Notes under the pieces: generated by a model | Seen by the model: the letters and a program-made list of their open reading frames with translations, nothing else | What the model was told of the DNA's origin: nothing | Database searches by the model: none | Translations under genes and position numbers: made by a program | Shown here: positions 44,401 to 53,285 of the stretch, piece by piece | How positions within the stretch are numbered: position 1 is the first letter of the stretch | Layout: every line of letters starts with the position of its first letter | Assembly: GCA_016297215.1 (NCBI GenBank) | Contig: JAEDGZ010000011.1 | Location: 1-64,000, forward strand | Direction: 5' to 3' | Origin: Paludibacteraceae bacterium | Lineage (GTDB): Bacteria; Bacteroidota; Bacteroidia; Bacteroidales; Paludibacteraceae | DNA: 64,000 bases

Positions 44401-44779
44401 GGAGTACGGCTCCTTCCCCTTCGACCCCTATTCGCATACGCCGGCGCATGCGGGCGTGCAACAGCCGGGCATGACGGGGCAGGTGAAAGAGGACATCATC
44501 TCGCGCTTCCGCGAACTGGGCTTGCGGGTGGCAGACGGCGCGATACGCATCCATACCACCTTGCTTCGCAAAGAAGAGTTTGCCGAAGGAAGATTGGCGT
44601 TCACCTATTGCCAAACACCTTTCGAATATCGCTTGAGTCCGCAGAACAGCATCGAGATACGGATGCAGAATGGCGAGAAAGAAACCATTGACACATTGGA
44701 GATTGCGCCGCAGTGGGCACACCATATCTTCATGCGCGACCAACAAGTAGAACATATCATGGTAAACATCAAACTATAA
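41489..44779 (+). CDS. Glycoside phosphorylase of clan GH-Q (GH94/GH149/GH161-like)
   Basis: A 1096-residue protein without signal peptide, so cytoplasmic. The N-terminal beta-sandwich (about 1-300: FFISLASDTDLWMYISSTGGLSCGRRNPEQALFPYYTDDKI; NRYMGVYRTKRSIA; LRNDGTQPVSIEMIDGLQNV) resembles cellobiose-phosphorylase-type enzymes. The (alpha/alpha)6 barrel part includes QGNWRDIFQNWEALS and WSNIGYWGDHQIIYL. The length of about 1,100 is longer than GH94 and fits GH149 or GH161, the beta-1,3-oligoglucan phosphorylases. Placement after a GPH symporter in a GH16/GH128 locus supports phosphorolysis of laminari-oligosaccharides to glucose 1-phosphate. The family choice is an inference. The stop overlaps the GH30 start in TAATG. 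Confidence 0.72.
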   Translation: MTPTGHYMTLHGEKYYLIEHFDRMSPFFISLASDTDLWMYISSTGGLSCGRRNPEQALFPYYTDDKITENADHTGAKTIIRLSDSAKCALPWEPFSNRYMGVYRTKRSIAKSVVGNRLLFMEQNLDLGLTFCYEWMPAGQWGWVRRATLRNDGTQPVSIEMIDGLQNVLPSGVEQKTQNVFSTLVDAYKKTESLSFATLFRMEAILVDRAEPSESLRCNAVFTLGLPEARLLASSRQLDAFRMGQPVADEPESKGVRGAALAHLALTLDAGSQRIWYEVCDVALDATEVRVRMQRLAQPDAAEEIEKAVQQTTDNLRAIVGQNDGIQQTADEAGMARHFANTLFNTMRGGFYCDNYRIDTRAFARHIANFNHALAERYRAFLEQLPEQMDYTALEQRVLDCQDFQLHRLFLEYLPLTFSRRHGDPSRPWNMFDIRVNDKDGKRIIAYQGNWRDIFQNWEALSLSYPLYTNGIIAKFLNATTIDGYNPYKVTSEGIDWEVIEPENPWSNIGYWGDHQIIYLCRLLELSFAHRPQALRDMTGMREFAFANVPYRFKSYAEIVADPKNSIRFDDDLHKHIFALLPEYGQDARLVMGANGLPLLVTMTEKLLITLLTKLSNLVPDAGVWMNTLRPEWNDANNALVGNGASMVTLCYMRRFVVFLQRLFDGMDTTYAVSREVVQFLYALLRAVEQYMATTATLNDQARRQYTDAAGMAGEAYRTAAYAGFSGEKVELEAEHIRLFLARTLALLDRSIASNRRPDGLYHAYNLIRFEGTQALTITHLYEMLEGQVAILSSGYLSPAEAADLLDAMRASALYREDQRSYMLYPNRTLPSFFQKNTLTPDQAASPLVQRLLTTSLFTKDCEGEVHFNADFRNASYLEKAMQALPFSADEQHQLLDLYEATFHHHAFTGRSGTFYKYEGLGCIYWHMVSKLLLAVGEIIETADADRPSCDRLTAHYRAIQEGIGAHKSPAEYGSFPFDPYSHTPAHAGVQQPGMTGQVKEDIISRFRELGLRVADGAIRIHTTLLRKEEFAEGRLAFTYCQTPFEYRLSPQNSIEIRMQNGEKETIDTLEIAPQWAHHIFMRDQQVEHIMVNIKL

Positions 44780-46401
44780 TGAAGATGCGACGTAACGTGC
44801 TTTTATTTTCGTCTCTGCTGCTGCTTTGCGCTTGCAGCCGCACGCCCGAGACCACACAGGTGTTGCTGACCTCCGCCGATGGTGAGAAATGCGCCGCGGC
44901 GGAAGGCGTGCGCTTCGCGAGAGGCACGGCGGAGAACGCCTTTGTCATCCACCCGCAGGACCTCCGTCAGACGATAGACGGCTTCGGCGGCTCGCTCACG
45001 GAGTCTTCCGCCTTCGTGTTGGCATGTGTCGCGCCCGAGCAACGTCAGGCTGTGCTCGAAGAACTATACGGCGAGCAGGGGGCTAACTTCTCCGTGGCAC
45101 GCACGCAGATAGGTGCCAGCGATTTCTCCGTGGAGGGACTTTATTCCTTGGCGGAGCAGGAGGGCGACACCGCGCTGCTGTCTTTCTCGCTCAGCCGAGA
45201 CCAAGAGGGTTTTTCCAAAGCACAATACCCGCAGGTGAAAGACGAGCATTACGACCTCTACCACCTGATGAAGGACATTGCTCAAATCAAACAGAGCCAG
45301 CAGGACAAGACCTACAAGATACTGGCTTCCCCCTGGACGGCACCCGCGTGGATGAAAGACAACGGGCATTACTACCAGCGCGATGAGCACGCCCGCCGCG
45401 GAGGTGCACTGCTGCCGCAGTACTATCAGACCTTCGCCAACTATTTCGTCAAGTACTTGGAGGCATGGCGCGCCGAGGGCGTGGAGTTCTGGGCGGTAAC
45501 GCCGGAGAACGAGCCTATGGGCAACGATGGCGGTTGGGAGAGCATGGACCTCCCGCCCGCACAGGAGGCGGAGTTCATCGGTCAGTACCTCGGACCGACC
45601 CTCGCCGCGCACGGCTTCGGCGACGTGCAGATTCTCGGCTTCGACCAGAACACCTTCGAGATGGGACCTTACACCGCCGCTATCTACGGCGACGAGCAGG
45701 CGAACGCCTACACCGCGGGCATGGCTATCCACTGGTACGGCAGCACCATCTCCTGCTTCCCCGAGGTGCTGGACTCTATCCACGCCCTCTATCCCGATAA
45801 GACGCTCTTCCATTCCGAGGGCTGTATCGATAACCTCGGCTGCCCCGCGTGGGACGGCGTTACGGACCCCGTCGGCTTCACCGAGTCGGGATGGTTCAAC
45901 AACGACGCGTTCTGGTGGACACCGTCGGCAACCGACTGGGCATACTCCACGCCTTTCTGGCCCGAGTGGCACCCCGCGTATGCCCCTGCCACCCGCTACG
46001 CCACATACGTCATCGACGGTGTGAACCATTGGATGACAGGACTCTGCGACTGGAACATCGTGCTGGACTCCATCGGCGGACCCAACCATGTGAACAACTA
46101 CGCGGCAGCGCCTGTGATGATAGACTATCAAAACGACATCTTCTACTACACGCCTTACTACTACGTCCTCAAGCAGTTCAGCCTCTCCATGCGCCCGGGC
46201 GATGTGGCGCTGGGCGTGGCGCAACCCCAAGGGCAGGAGCAGATACACCTCTGCGCGGTGCGCAAGGCTGACGGCACGCTGGCGGTGAATATCTACAACG
46301 CCGGCGAACAGGCGGAAGAAGTCCGCTTGCAGATAGGTGCCTACCATGCTGCGGTTCCGATGCCCGCCCGCGCGCTGAAAACATTGTTTATAACCCTTTA
46401 A
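44779..46401 (+). CDS. GH30-family glucanase/glucosidase lipoprotein
   Basis: A 540-residue lipoprotein (lipobox LLLLCAC). The (beta/alpha)8 core shows TIDGFGGSLTESSAFVL, SPWTAPAWMKDN, the acid/base E245 in VTPENEP, and the nucleophile E347 in LFHSEGC, all GH30 hallmarks. About 470-540 is the beta side domain. GH30 members in laminarin loci act on beta-1,6 linkages or as beta-glucosidases, suiting removal of beta-1,6 branches from laminarin (inference). The start overlaps the phosphorylase stop by one base; a longer frame from 44713 lies inside that gene and is not used. Confidence 0.9.
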   Translation: MKMRRNVLLFSSLLLLCACSRTPETTQVLLTSADGEKCAAAEGVRFARGTAENAFVIHPQDLRQTIDGFGGSLTESSAFVLACVAPEQRQAVLEELYGEQGANFSVARTQIGASDFSVEGLYSLAEQEGDTALLSFSLSRDQEGFSKAQYPQVKDEHYDLYHLMKDIAQIKQSQQDKTYKILASPWTAPAWMKDNGHYYQRDEHARRGGALLPQYYQTFANYFVKYLEAWRAEGVEFWAVTPENEPMGNDGGWESMDLPPAQEAEFIGQYLGPTLAAHGFGDVQILGFDQNTFEMGPYTAAIYGDEQANAYTAGMAIHWYGSTISCFPEVLDSIHALYPDKTLFHSEGCIDNLGCPAWDGVTDPVGFTESGWFNNDAFWWTPSATDWAYSTPFWPEWHPAYAPATRYATYVIDGVNHWMTGLCDWNIVLDSIGGPNHVNNYAAAPVMIDYQNDIFYYTPYYYVLKQFSLSMRPGDVALGVAQPQGQEQIHLCAVRKADGTLAVNIYNAGEQAEEVRLQIGAYHAAVPMPARALKTLFITL

Positions 46402-46415
46402 TCATAGTACACCCA

Positions 46416-48758
46416 ATGAAAGTCAGGTTTCTTATATTCGGATTGCTTTCCCTCGTTTTCTTTGCCGCCTGCACAGTTCAAGACCCCACGGAGGCGAAGG
46501 TGGAAGCCCTGCTTCGTCAGATGACCCTCGAAGAGAAAATCGGGCAGATGACGCAGGTATGCGGCGGCTGGTACTCCGACGACATTGCCAACCAAGTGCG
46601 GCAGGGCGCAGGCTCCATGCTTAACAGCTTGGGCGCCGAGGCGAACTACTACCAGCGTATCGCGGTGGAGGAGACTCGGCTGGGTATCCCTATGATTTTC
46701 GCCCGCGACGTCATCCACGGCTTCCGCACTATCTATCCCATTCCGCTGGGTCAGGCGGCTACGTTCGACCCCGCGCTGGTGGAGCAGGCAGCGCACCTGA
46801 CGGCTGAGGAGGCTATGCAGGCGGGCTTGCGCTGGACATTCTCGCCGATGGTGGACGTGGCGCGCGACCCCCGCTGGGGACGTGTGGCGGAGGGCTACGG
46901 AGAGGACACCTACCTCACCTCCGTCATGGCTGCCGCCACCGTGCGCGGCTACCAAGGCACGAACTACCACCCCGAGACGGGCGAGGGACAGATAGACCTC
47001 GCCGCCTGCGTGAAGCACTTTGCCGGCTACTCTGCCAGCGAGGGAGGACGCGACTACAACACCACATGGATTCCCGAGGTACTGCTCCGCGAGGTCTATC
47101 TGCCGCCTTTCAAAGCGGCTGTTGACGCGGGCAGTGCGACTATCATGTGCGCCTTCAACGACCTGAACGGCGTGCCCGCGTCGGCGAACCGCCATCTCAA
47201 CGTGGATATCCTGCGCGGCGAGTGGGGCTTCAACGGACTGCTCGTCAGCGACTGGGCGTCCTCGGCGAACATGGTTGCACACGGCAACTGCGAGAACCTG
47301 CGCGAGGCGACCGTGCTGAGCATGAACGCGCAGATGGAGATGGACATGGAGGGACACGGCTACCCGTGGTACCTGAATAGCCTTGTGGAAGAGGGTAGGG
47401 TGAGCATGAAGCAGATAGACGCCTGCGTGCGCGACATCCTGCGCCTGAAATTCCGCTTGGGCTTGTTCGAGCACCCCTACTGCGCGGTTGACACGCCGCA
47501 GTACTACGCCCCCGAAGCCTTAGCCGCCGCCCAACAAGCCGCCGAGGAATCCGCCGTGCTGCTCAAGAACAACGGCGTGCTGCCGATTGGTAGTGGTCAG
47601 TGGTCAGTGGTCAGTGGTCAGTGGTCAGTGGTCAGTGGTCAGTGGTCAGAAAACCGCGGGCGAGACGCCCGCGTCCCCAGTATTTTTGTCTGCGGTCCGC
47701 TGGCGGACAGCCAACACGATCAGAACGGCACATGGTGCTTCGACAAGGTGGACTCCATGACCATCACGCCGCTGATGGCGTTCCGCAGCATGGCGAGCCG
47801 AGGGCAAGTCCGTCTGCTCACCCCCGATGCACAGACCAAGCCGTGGTCGCGCCAAGAGATGACCACGGCGGAGATGAACCGCCTCTGCCGCCAAGCCGCG
47901 CAAGCCGATGTCATCCTCTATTTCGGCGGCGAGGAGAGTATCCTCTCGGGCGAGGCACGCTGTCGTGCGCACCTCGACCTGCCGGGGAATCAGACCGAGC
48001 AACTCCGTGCGCTCAAGGCGACGGGCAAGCCCGTGGTGCTGGTCATCATGGCGGGACGCCCGCTCTGCATAGGGCAGGATTTGGAGATAGCCGACGCCGT
48101 GCTGTATAGTTTCCACGGCGGCACTATGGCAGGTCCTGCGCTGGCGCGCCTCCTCATGGGCGAGGCGGCACCCTCGGGACGGCTGCCCATCACCTTCCCG
48201 CAGGCGGAAGGGCAGATACCCATCTACTACAACAAGAAGAACACGGGTCGCCCCACCTACCATCCTGTCCTCATCGACCAAATACCCGTGGGTGCGCCGC
48301 AGTTCTCGCTCGGCGAGTCTTCCTACTGGCTGGAATACGGCGACAAGCCCCTCCTGCCTTTCGGCTACGGACTGACCTACACCACCTTCTGCTACAGCGA
48401 GCCCGTGCTCTCCGACACGCTCATGACCGACCAACTGACCGTCTCGTGTACCATCCGCAACACGGGCGAGCGGGACGGCGTGGCGGTGCCGCAACTGTAT
48501 GTGCGCGACCTTGTGGGCAGCGTTACGCGCCCCGTGCGCGAACTCAAAGGCTTCCAGCGCATCAGCATACCTGCGGGAGAAGCCGCCACGGTTACTTTCA
48601 CGCTCACCCGCGACGACTTGGCGTACTGGCACTATGCCGATGACATCACCCTCGGCGCAGACGGCGGCTACCAACGCGCCGCCGAGCCCGGACGCTTCCA
48701 AGTGTGGATAGCCTCCGACGCCGCCAAAGGCACCCCCGCACACTTCACGCTGAAATAA
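46416..48758 (+). CDS. GH3 beta-glucosidase lipoprotein with translated tandem-repeat/REP insert
   Basis: A 780-residue lipoprotein (lipobox VFFAAC). The N-terminal barrel (about 25-350) ends with the nucleophile D279 in LLVSDWASS. The alpha/beta sandwich (about 370-610) and the C-terminal Fn3-like domain (about 665-760: PQLYVRDLVGSVTRPVRELKGF) follow. It releases glucose from beta-glucan oligosaccharides. Between LLKNNGVLPI and FVCGPLADSQ, where relatives have a short linker strand, residues about 393-422 are encoded by eight 7-nt repeats plus a REP-like palindrome. The repeats read SGQWSVV over and over. Because 7 is not a multiple of 3, gain or loss of a unit would shift the frame. Confidence 0.9.
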   Translation: MKVRFLIFGLLSLVFFAACTVQDPTEAKVEALLRQMTLEEKIGQMTQVCGGWYSDDIANQVRQGAGSMLNSLGAEANYYQRIAVEETRLGIPMIFARDVIHGFRTIYPIPLGQAATFDPALVEQAAHLTAEEAMQAGLRWTFSPMVDVARDPRWGRVAEGYGEDTYLTSVMAAATVRGYQGTNYHPETGEGQIDLAACVKHFAGYSASEGGRDYNTTWIPEVLLREVYLPPFKAAVDAGSATIMCAFNDLNGVPASANRHLNVDILRGEWGFNGLLVSDWASSANMVAHGNCENLREATVLSMNAQMEMDMEGHGYPWYLNSLVEEGRVSMKQIDACVRDILRLKFRLGLFEHPYCAVDTPQYYAPEALAAAQQAAEESAVLLKNNGVLPIGSGQWSVVSGQWSVVSGQWSENRGRDARVPSIFVCGPLADSQHDQNGTWCFDKVDSMTITPLMAFRSMASRGQVRLLTPDAQTKPWSRQEMTTAEMNRLCRQAAQADVILYFGGEESILSGEARCRAHLDLPGNQTEQLRALKATGKPVVLVIMAGRPLCIGQDLEIADAVLYSFHGGTMAGPALARLLMGEAAPSGRLPITFPQAEGQIPIYYNKKNTGRPTYHPVLIDQIPVGAPQFSLGESSYWLEYGDKPLLPFGYGLTYTTFCYSEPVLSDTLMTDQLTVSCTIRNTGERDGVAVPQLYVRDLVGSVTRPVRELKGFQRISIPAGEAATVTFTLTRDDLAYWHYADDITLGADGGYQRAAEPGRFQVWIASDAAKGTPAHFTLK
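47592..47647 (+). repeat. Eight perfect 7-nt repeats (AGTGGTC) inside GH3
   Basis: 56 nt of exact tandem repeat, translated as SGQWSVV heptads. The same unit in reverse orientation (CTGACCA) forms the noncoding array at 56291. Confidence 0.95.
47654..47680 (-). repeat. REP-like palindrome inside GH3, copy 6
   Basis: CGCGGGCGAGACGCCCGCG followed by TCCCCAG, in reverse orientation to copies 1-5, seven bases after the heptamer array. It is translated. Confidence 0.85.
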
Positions 48759-48814
48759 ACATCTTTTTGGAACATACATACTATTTCGAAAATTCACATA
48801 AATCCATACCTATC

Positions 48815-51800
48815 ATGAAACATTTTACTATTCGTTTGCTATTAGTAACCTTTGCGCTGCTGACCACCAACCTTGTCGGGGCAACGCAGTATTGCAAGAC
48901 AGAATTACAGTCTAACGGTAAAACCATCTATCTTTCTTGTGAGAGTCCTTATTCTAACAATTACCTGATAACTATTGAGGGCACGAATCTTGCCGGCATA
49001 CCGCAGCATACTTATGCAGGCGGGGTAGATATGAGTACACAAATTGCAAGTCAATCCACAACCAAGATTGTCATTAGATTCGACTTGTCGTATACCCCTA
49101 GTTTAGGTAGTTTGTCTGTGAAATTTTCGGATGTGAGCAATGCAGTATCTTTCAATGTGAATAATGTAGAATGGGGAACTTGTGCTACTCCTACGATGCA
49201 CTCGGCTGCGGTGGTTGATGGAAGTCGTACGGCAACATCGGTGAAGGTGTCTGTAAGTGCAACGGATGCGGAAGGTAATTCTATAAATACATACAATGTG
49301 AGTACCGATGGTGGTGTAACGAAAACAAAGATGACTGCCACGGACAACACACTGTCGTTCGAGGGATTAACACCATCTACGACATATAATCTGCAAATTT
49401 GGGCAGTGGATGGGAACGGTGTCGAGTCGAAAGACTATGTTCCTGTACCGTTCACCACCCCCGCAGCATCGAGTGGCAGCGGAACTGGTAGTGGTGAAAC
49501 AGGTATTGGTGATGCTGCTACCTATTGCCAAACAGACTTGACTTCCGGTTCTAAAACTATCACGCTCACCACTATGAAAGTATCGGAGGGTAATTACAGG
49601 TTGATTATTGAGGGAGAGAACCTTACAGGTTTGGGAGGTACGTTCTATAATCCCGGGGCAGTTGAACTGCGTACAAAAATTACTACCAACACCTCTACCC
49701 GGATTGTCTGCGACATTGCTGCGGATTCTCCCCCTAAATTCTACACACCGCTGTATGTGCTTATGCCGTCGGAAGTAACGTTCGGGGAATTGAACGGCAA
49801 GGACATCGTGTGGGGAACCTGCGATGTCTCGGGCGGTGAATCCGGTGGCGGTGAATCTGGTGGTGGCGAAACAGGTACTGCTGATCCTGCCACATATTGC
49901 AGAACGGACATGACTTTCGGTACTAATACCATCATGCTCTCTACTATAAAAGTATCGGAGGGCAACTATAGGTTGGTTATTGAGGGAGAGAATCTTACAG
50001 GTTTGGGAGGTACTTACTACACCCCGGGGTACGTACATTTGGGAGGAAAAATTACTACCCAAACCTCTACCAAGATTATTTGCGACATTACTGCGACCTC
50101 TGCCCCTAAATTCTACACACCGTTGTATGTCATGACATCGGGTGGACAACTAACATTCTCGGACGTGAACGGCAAGGACATCGTGTGGGGAATCTGCGAC
50201 GACCCCTGTCTAGAAGGAAATGGCGTAGATTGGGCTGCTGGTGCCTTATGCTCGGCAGGGTTTTTCGAGGGGTCTTCCGCGGAGGTTCCCTTTACCACTT
50301 ATGTTCCTGACAAAGCAGTAGATGGGGACACAAACACCCGATGGGGCAGTTATGGGTCAGGGGAGGCTCCCGATTGGTGGCAGGTGGATTTGGAAGAAAT
50401 ACGCATGCTGGATTCCATTCGTATAATGTTCTCTACTTGCGATATTGTTGGGTATGCCGTAAAAGGTTCTACGGATGCGAACTCTTGGTTCACGCTCCTC
50501 GAAGTAAACGATGCACCGCTGATAGACCGTTATATTAACCATCCGTTGCCGGAGAATAGCATGGCGCGCTACCTGCGGGTAGAACCGATTGGGGGTACTT
50601 TTATGAGTTTTTGGGAGTTTAATGCTTTCGGTACATGCGAAAGAATCAGTAGCAAACCTGTGATGGTTTCGGCTGTCGTGGACGAAGAAAGCATAGGAGA
50701 AACATCGGTAAAGGTGCAGGTTGGAGCGATTGATAAAGAGACACCCTTCCCGAATATAAAATACAATGTGGTTATTACGACCGGCTCCTCCGTGGGGTCC
50801 AAAACAACTTTGACGGCTACGGACGGCATACTGACAATCTCGGGATTGGTTGGATATACGGATTACAGTGTGGAGATTTGGGCTGTGGACGGTGACAGCA
50901 ATGACTCGGAAAACAGCAAGGTCGTGGAGTTTACCACTGCCCCATATACGGGATTGTACTTGAGAGAGTGGAATGGTGGAAATGGCAACTCAATACGTTT
51001 TCGGAAGACCGCGGTCAGCGGAGTTTATGTCGGGCAACTCGCGCTGCCTGCAGGAACTTTTACCTACTACCTCGAAGATAAGAACACTGGCAAAACAACC
51101 TCTACCAATGGAGGTGAGCGTCCGCTGGTCTTGAAAGTTCCTACTATGGTAACTTTCTATGCAAAAGATGTGGATACTTTTGCTTCCAATGCAGACAGTA
51201 TCTTCTTGTCTGGTCCGGCGGTAGGCTGTGGCACCAGTGATTGGGCAACCTGTGGCGAAACCCGCTTATGTACATGGGATGGAGACAAAGCGGTATGGAC
51301 TGGAGAGATAGATCCGACAGAGGTATATGGTATTTGCAAAATTGCACACCCGAGTAATGGAAATACGGATGTGTATCCCCAAGACATTATGAAAGGCACG
51401 GAGAACCCCGATGTAACCAGTACGCGCGGAACATTCACCTTCGACCTGCCTACATTCACGTGGAGTTGGAAAAACGCGGCATGCGAGTTCTATGGGTATC
51501 CGGGCGATGGTACCGACCTTGTAGATTCTCAACCCTTCAATAAAGGATACAAACTGACGGTCCAGTTGAGTGATGACAAATCGAAGTTGCTTGTGGAAGC
51601 CATTGTGTACGACAATGATGGAACAAGGGGAAATTGCTATTTTCAGCACTATCCGTATCTTGACCCGGAGGCCTTTCAAAAAGACATTATTATACCCAAA
51701 GTGAAAGGAACAGACAGTGTATATTACGGCGAAATCACTATCAATCAATTAAAGAACCATGAGGATGGAATGATTCGCTTCGCGGTGAAGTTTGAAACAC

Positions 51801-52708
51801 CTGCTGTACGCATTACCCTGCCGGAGTATTTCTATCTGGACGGTTCCGGCTGTGCGAAGCGTCTCTTCACGATTTACCACTACAACGATATGCCCGCAGT
51901 TCCCGAGACAGGTGCGGTAACGCAATACGCGGGAGGGAAAATCTTGCAGCCCATCAAGTACAAGCGCAAACTGACGCCGGGGGTGTGGGAAACGCTCTGC
52001 TTGCCTTTCGTGGTGGATAGCATTACGGTCTATGACCCTGATGACGATAAGGACTACAAACTCTATGCGCAGTACACCAGTGGCGGGACGGTGTACCCGG
52101 GTGAGTTCTGGTTGCGGGTGTTCAAGGAAGCGGCAGTAACGCAGGAGAACTTCCAACCTAACTGGCACGACATAGAGGCTGCCGACAGGAATGCGGCATT
52201 GCCCCAAGCGCGCATCCCCTATATCATCCGTGTGCCGGAAGGAACCTACTATGAGGACAAATACTTGGTGTTCCACGGTGCGGGCTATCAGACTATCGAC
52301 AACACTTATACGGCTCCTGCGTTGCCTGCCAACGACTATTTCTCCTATTCGGGCAATAATACGATGCGCCCATGGAATCTGAATGCTGCCTATGTGCTGG
52401 ATGCGCCGGGTGAGTATTTCTGGGCAGACCAAACGGTTACGCTTCAGCCTTTTGAGTGTGCGGTGAATGCTACGCAAACCACTATTAACCGTATGCCGCG
52501 CTTGCAAATGGCACCTCGACAAATAGCCACAGACCATTCGCTTCCCTCTACTGCGGACGAGCAGGGGCGTATCTATACATTGATGGGAACTTTGGTCGGA
52601 CAGTACTCGTCTGTGGATGCCAAAGATGCGGCGCTACAGCGCTTGCCGGAAGGATTGTATATTTTGCAAACGGATAGGGAGACTTCTAAAATATATATAG
52701 CAAAATGA
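48815..52708 (+). CDS. Large secreted adhesin-like protein with repeated unknown, Fn3 and discoidin domains
   Basis: A 1297-residue protein. The start at 48815 gives a signal peptide (TIRLLLVTFALLTTNLVGA); the frame upstream lies in GH3. Three copies of an unrecognised domain of about 100 residues occur at about 23-125, 230-335 and 360-465. Each opens with YC and ends WGTC or WGIC, with IEGENLTGLGGTFY inside. Fn3-like segments lie at about 130-215 and 620-705, and a discoidin/F5-8C domain at about 470-615 (VDGDTNTRWGSYG...WWQVDLEEIRMLDSIRI). The rest is unassigned, with a C-terminus like a T9SS sorting domain (IYTLMGTLVGQYS...LPEGLYILQ). Probably glycan-binding or adhesive. Confidence 0.78.
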   Translation: MKHFTIRLLLVTFALLTTNLVGATQYCKTELQSNGKTIYLSCESPYSNNYLITIEGTNLAGIPQHTYAGGVDMSTQIASQSTTKIVIRFDLSYTPSLGSLSVKFSDVSNAVSFNVNNVEWGTCATPTMHSAAVVDGSRTATSVKVSVSATDAEGNSINTYNVSTDGGVTKTKMTATDNTLSFEGLTPSTTYNLQIWAVDGNGVESKDYVPVPFTTPAASSGSGTGSGETGIGDAATYCQTDLTSGSKTITLTTMKVSEGNYRLIIEGENLTGLGGTFYNPGAVELRTKITTNTSTRIVCDIAADSPPKFYTPLYVLMPSEVTFGELNGKDIVWGTCDVSGGESGGGESGGGETGTADPATYCRTDMTFGTNTIMLSTIKVSEGNYRLVIEGENLTGLGGTYYTPGYVHLGGKITTQTSTKIICDITATSAPKFYTPLYVMTSGGQLTFSDVNGKDIVWGICDDPCLEGNGVDWAAGALCSAGFFEGSSAEVPFTTYVPDKAVDGDTNTRWGSYGSGEAPDWWQVDLEEIRMLDSIRIMFSTCDIVGYAVKGSTDANSWFTLLEVNDAPLIDRYINHPLPENSMARYLRVEPIGGTFMSFWEFNAFGTCERISSKPVMVSAVVDEESIGETSVKVQVGAIDKETPFPNIKYNVVITTGSSVGSKTTLTATDGILTISGLVGYTDYSVEIWAVDGDSNDSENSKVVEFTTAPYTGLYLREWNGGNGNSIRFRKTAVSGVYVGQLALPAGTFTYYLEDKNTGKTTSTNGGERPLVLKVPTMVTFYAKDVDTFASNADSIFLSGPAVGCGTSDWATCGETRLCTWDGDKAVWTGEIDPTEVYGICKIAHPSNGNTDVYPQDIMKGTENPDVTSTRGTFTFDLPTFTWSWKNAACEFYGYPGDGTDLVDSQPFNKGYKLTVQLSDDKSKLLVEAIVYDNDGTRGNCYFQHYPYLDPEAFQKDIIIPKVKGTDSVYYGEITINQLKNHEDGMIRFAVKFETPAVRITLPEYFYLDGSGCAKRLFTIYHYNDMPAVPETGAVTQYAGGKILQPIKYKRKLTPGVWETLCLPFVVDSITVYDPDDDKDYKLYAQYTSGGTVYPGEFWLRVFKEAAVTQENFQPNWHDIEAADRNAALPQARIPYIIRVPEGTYYEDKYLVFHGAGYQTIDNTYTAPALPANDYFSYSGNNTMRPWNLNAAYVLDAPGEYFWADQTVTLQPFECAVNATQTTINRMPRLQMAPRQIATDHSLPSTADEQGRIYTLMGTLVGQYSSVDAKDAALQRLPEGLYILQTDRETSKIYIAK

Positions 52709-53259
52709 TACAGAAATATGGAATCATAATACTTTTACTCTTGTGTGTAGCATCGGAAATACGGGCTTTTTCTCTTGATATGGGCTCTTGTTCCCAACCA
52801 GCCATCAACGCAACAGAGGCAATGCGGATAGCCGACCCGTGGGCGGGGTATCCCAAGTATGTAACCGCTACCAGCGGAGACCTTAATCCTTTTGGGGCTA
52901 CTGACCAGACGGGTGTAACCTGCTCTCCGCTTTCTATCATGACGTCCGATTTGGCACGTCCTGATGAGGTGATAGAAGAATTGCCTTTTGTGGCAGACGG
53001 CCACTTGTCTCTCATTTTGCGTACGAACTCCAAACAGTCAGGAGGTTACCGTTCTGCTGCCATCTTCAAGCTACCGCCCTCTACGGGCGGGACCGACCCG
53101 ACCAACCCCGATATTAAATACGATTCTCCGTTAGGCGACGCCGAGGGCTTCTTATGTCTGATGGCTTTGCTGCTGATGATGATTAAAAGTAGAAAGAGAG
53201 CAAAGGTCGGAGAAACGGAGCATTTGTCGGACGATACAACCATATTAAAAACATTATAA
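52705..53259 (+). CDS. Membrane-anchored secreted protein with C-terminal PLGDAEG-helix-basic tail
   Basis: A 184-residue protein with a signal peptide (YGIIILLLLCVASEIRA), a domain of about 100 residues with no known family, and a Thr/Pro-rich linker. Its C-terminus is made of DSPLGDAEG, a hydrophobic helix (FLCLMALLLMMI) and a cluster of basic residues (KSRKRAK) with a hydrophilic extension. This three-part end recalls sorting signals of the exosortase/archaeosortase kind, though no such signal with this exact motif comes to my mind with certainty. The start overlaps the preceding stop (ATGA), so it is coupled to the adhesin. Confidence 0.7.
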   Translation: MIQKYGIIILLLLCVASEIRAFSLDMGSCSQPAINATEAMRIADPWAGYPKYVTATSGDLNPFGATDQTGVTCSPLSIMTSDLARPDEVIEELPFVADGHLSLILRTNSKQSGGYRSAAIFKLPPSTGGTDPTNPDIKYDSPLGDAEGFLCLMALLLMMIKSRKRAKVGETEHLSDDTTILKTL

Positions 53260-53285
53260 CAATCAACTAAAAATCAACAACTATT

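Noticed and set aside
41585..44755. 1056-residue open frame on the minus strand opposite the phosphorylase
   Set aside because: It is long only because the codon use of the real gene leaves few stops on the other strand; no signal, domain or promoter.
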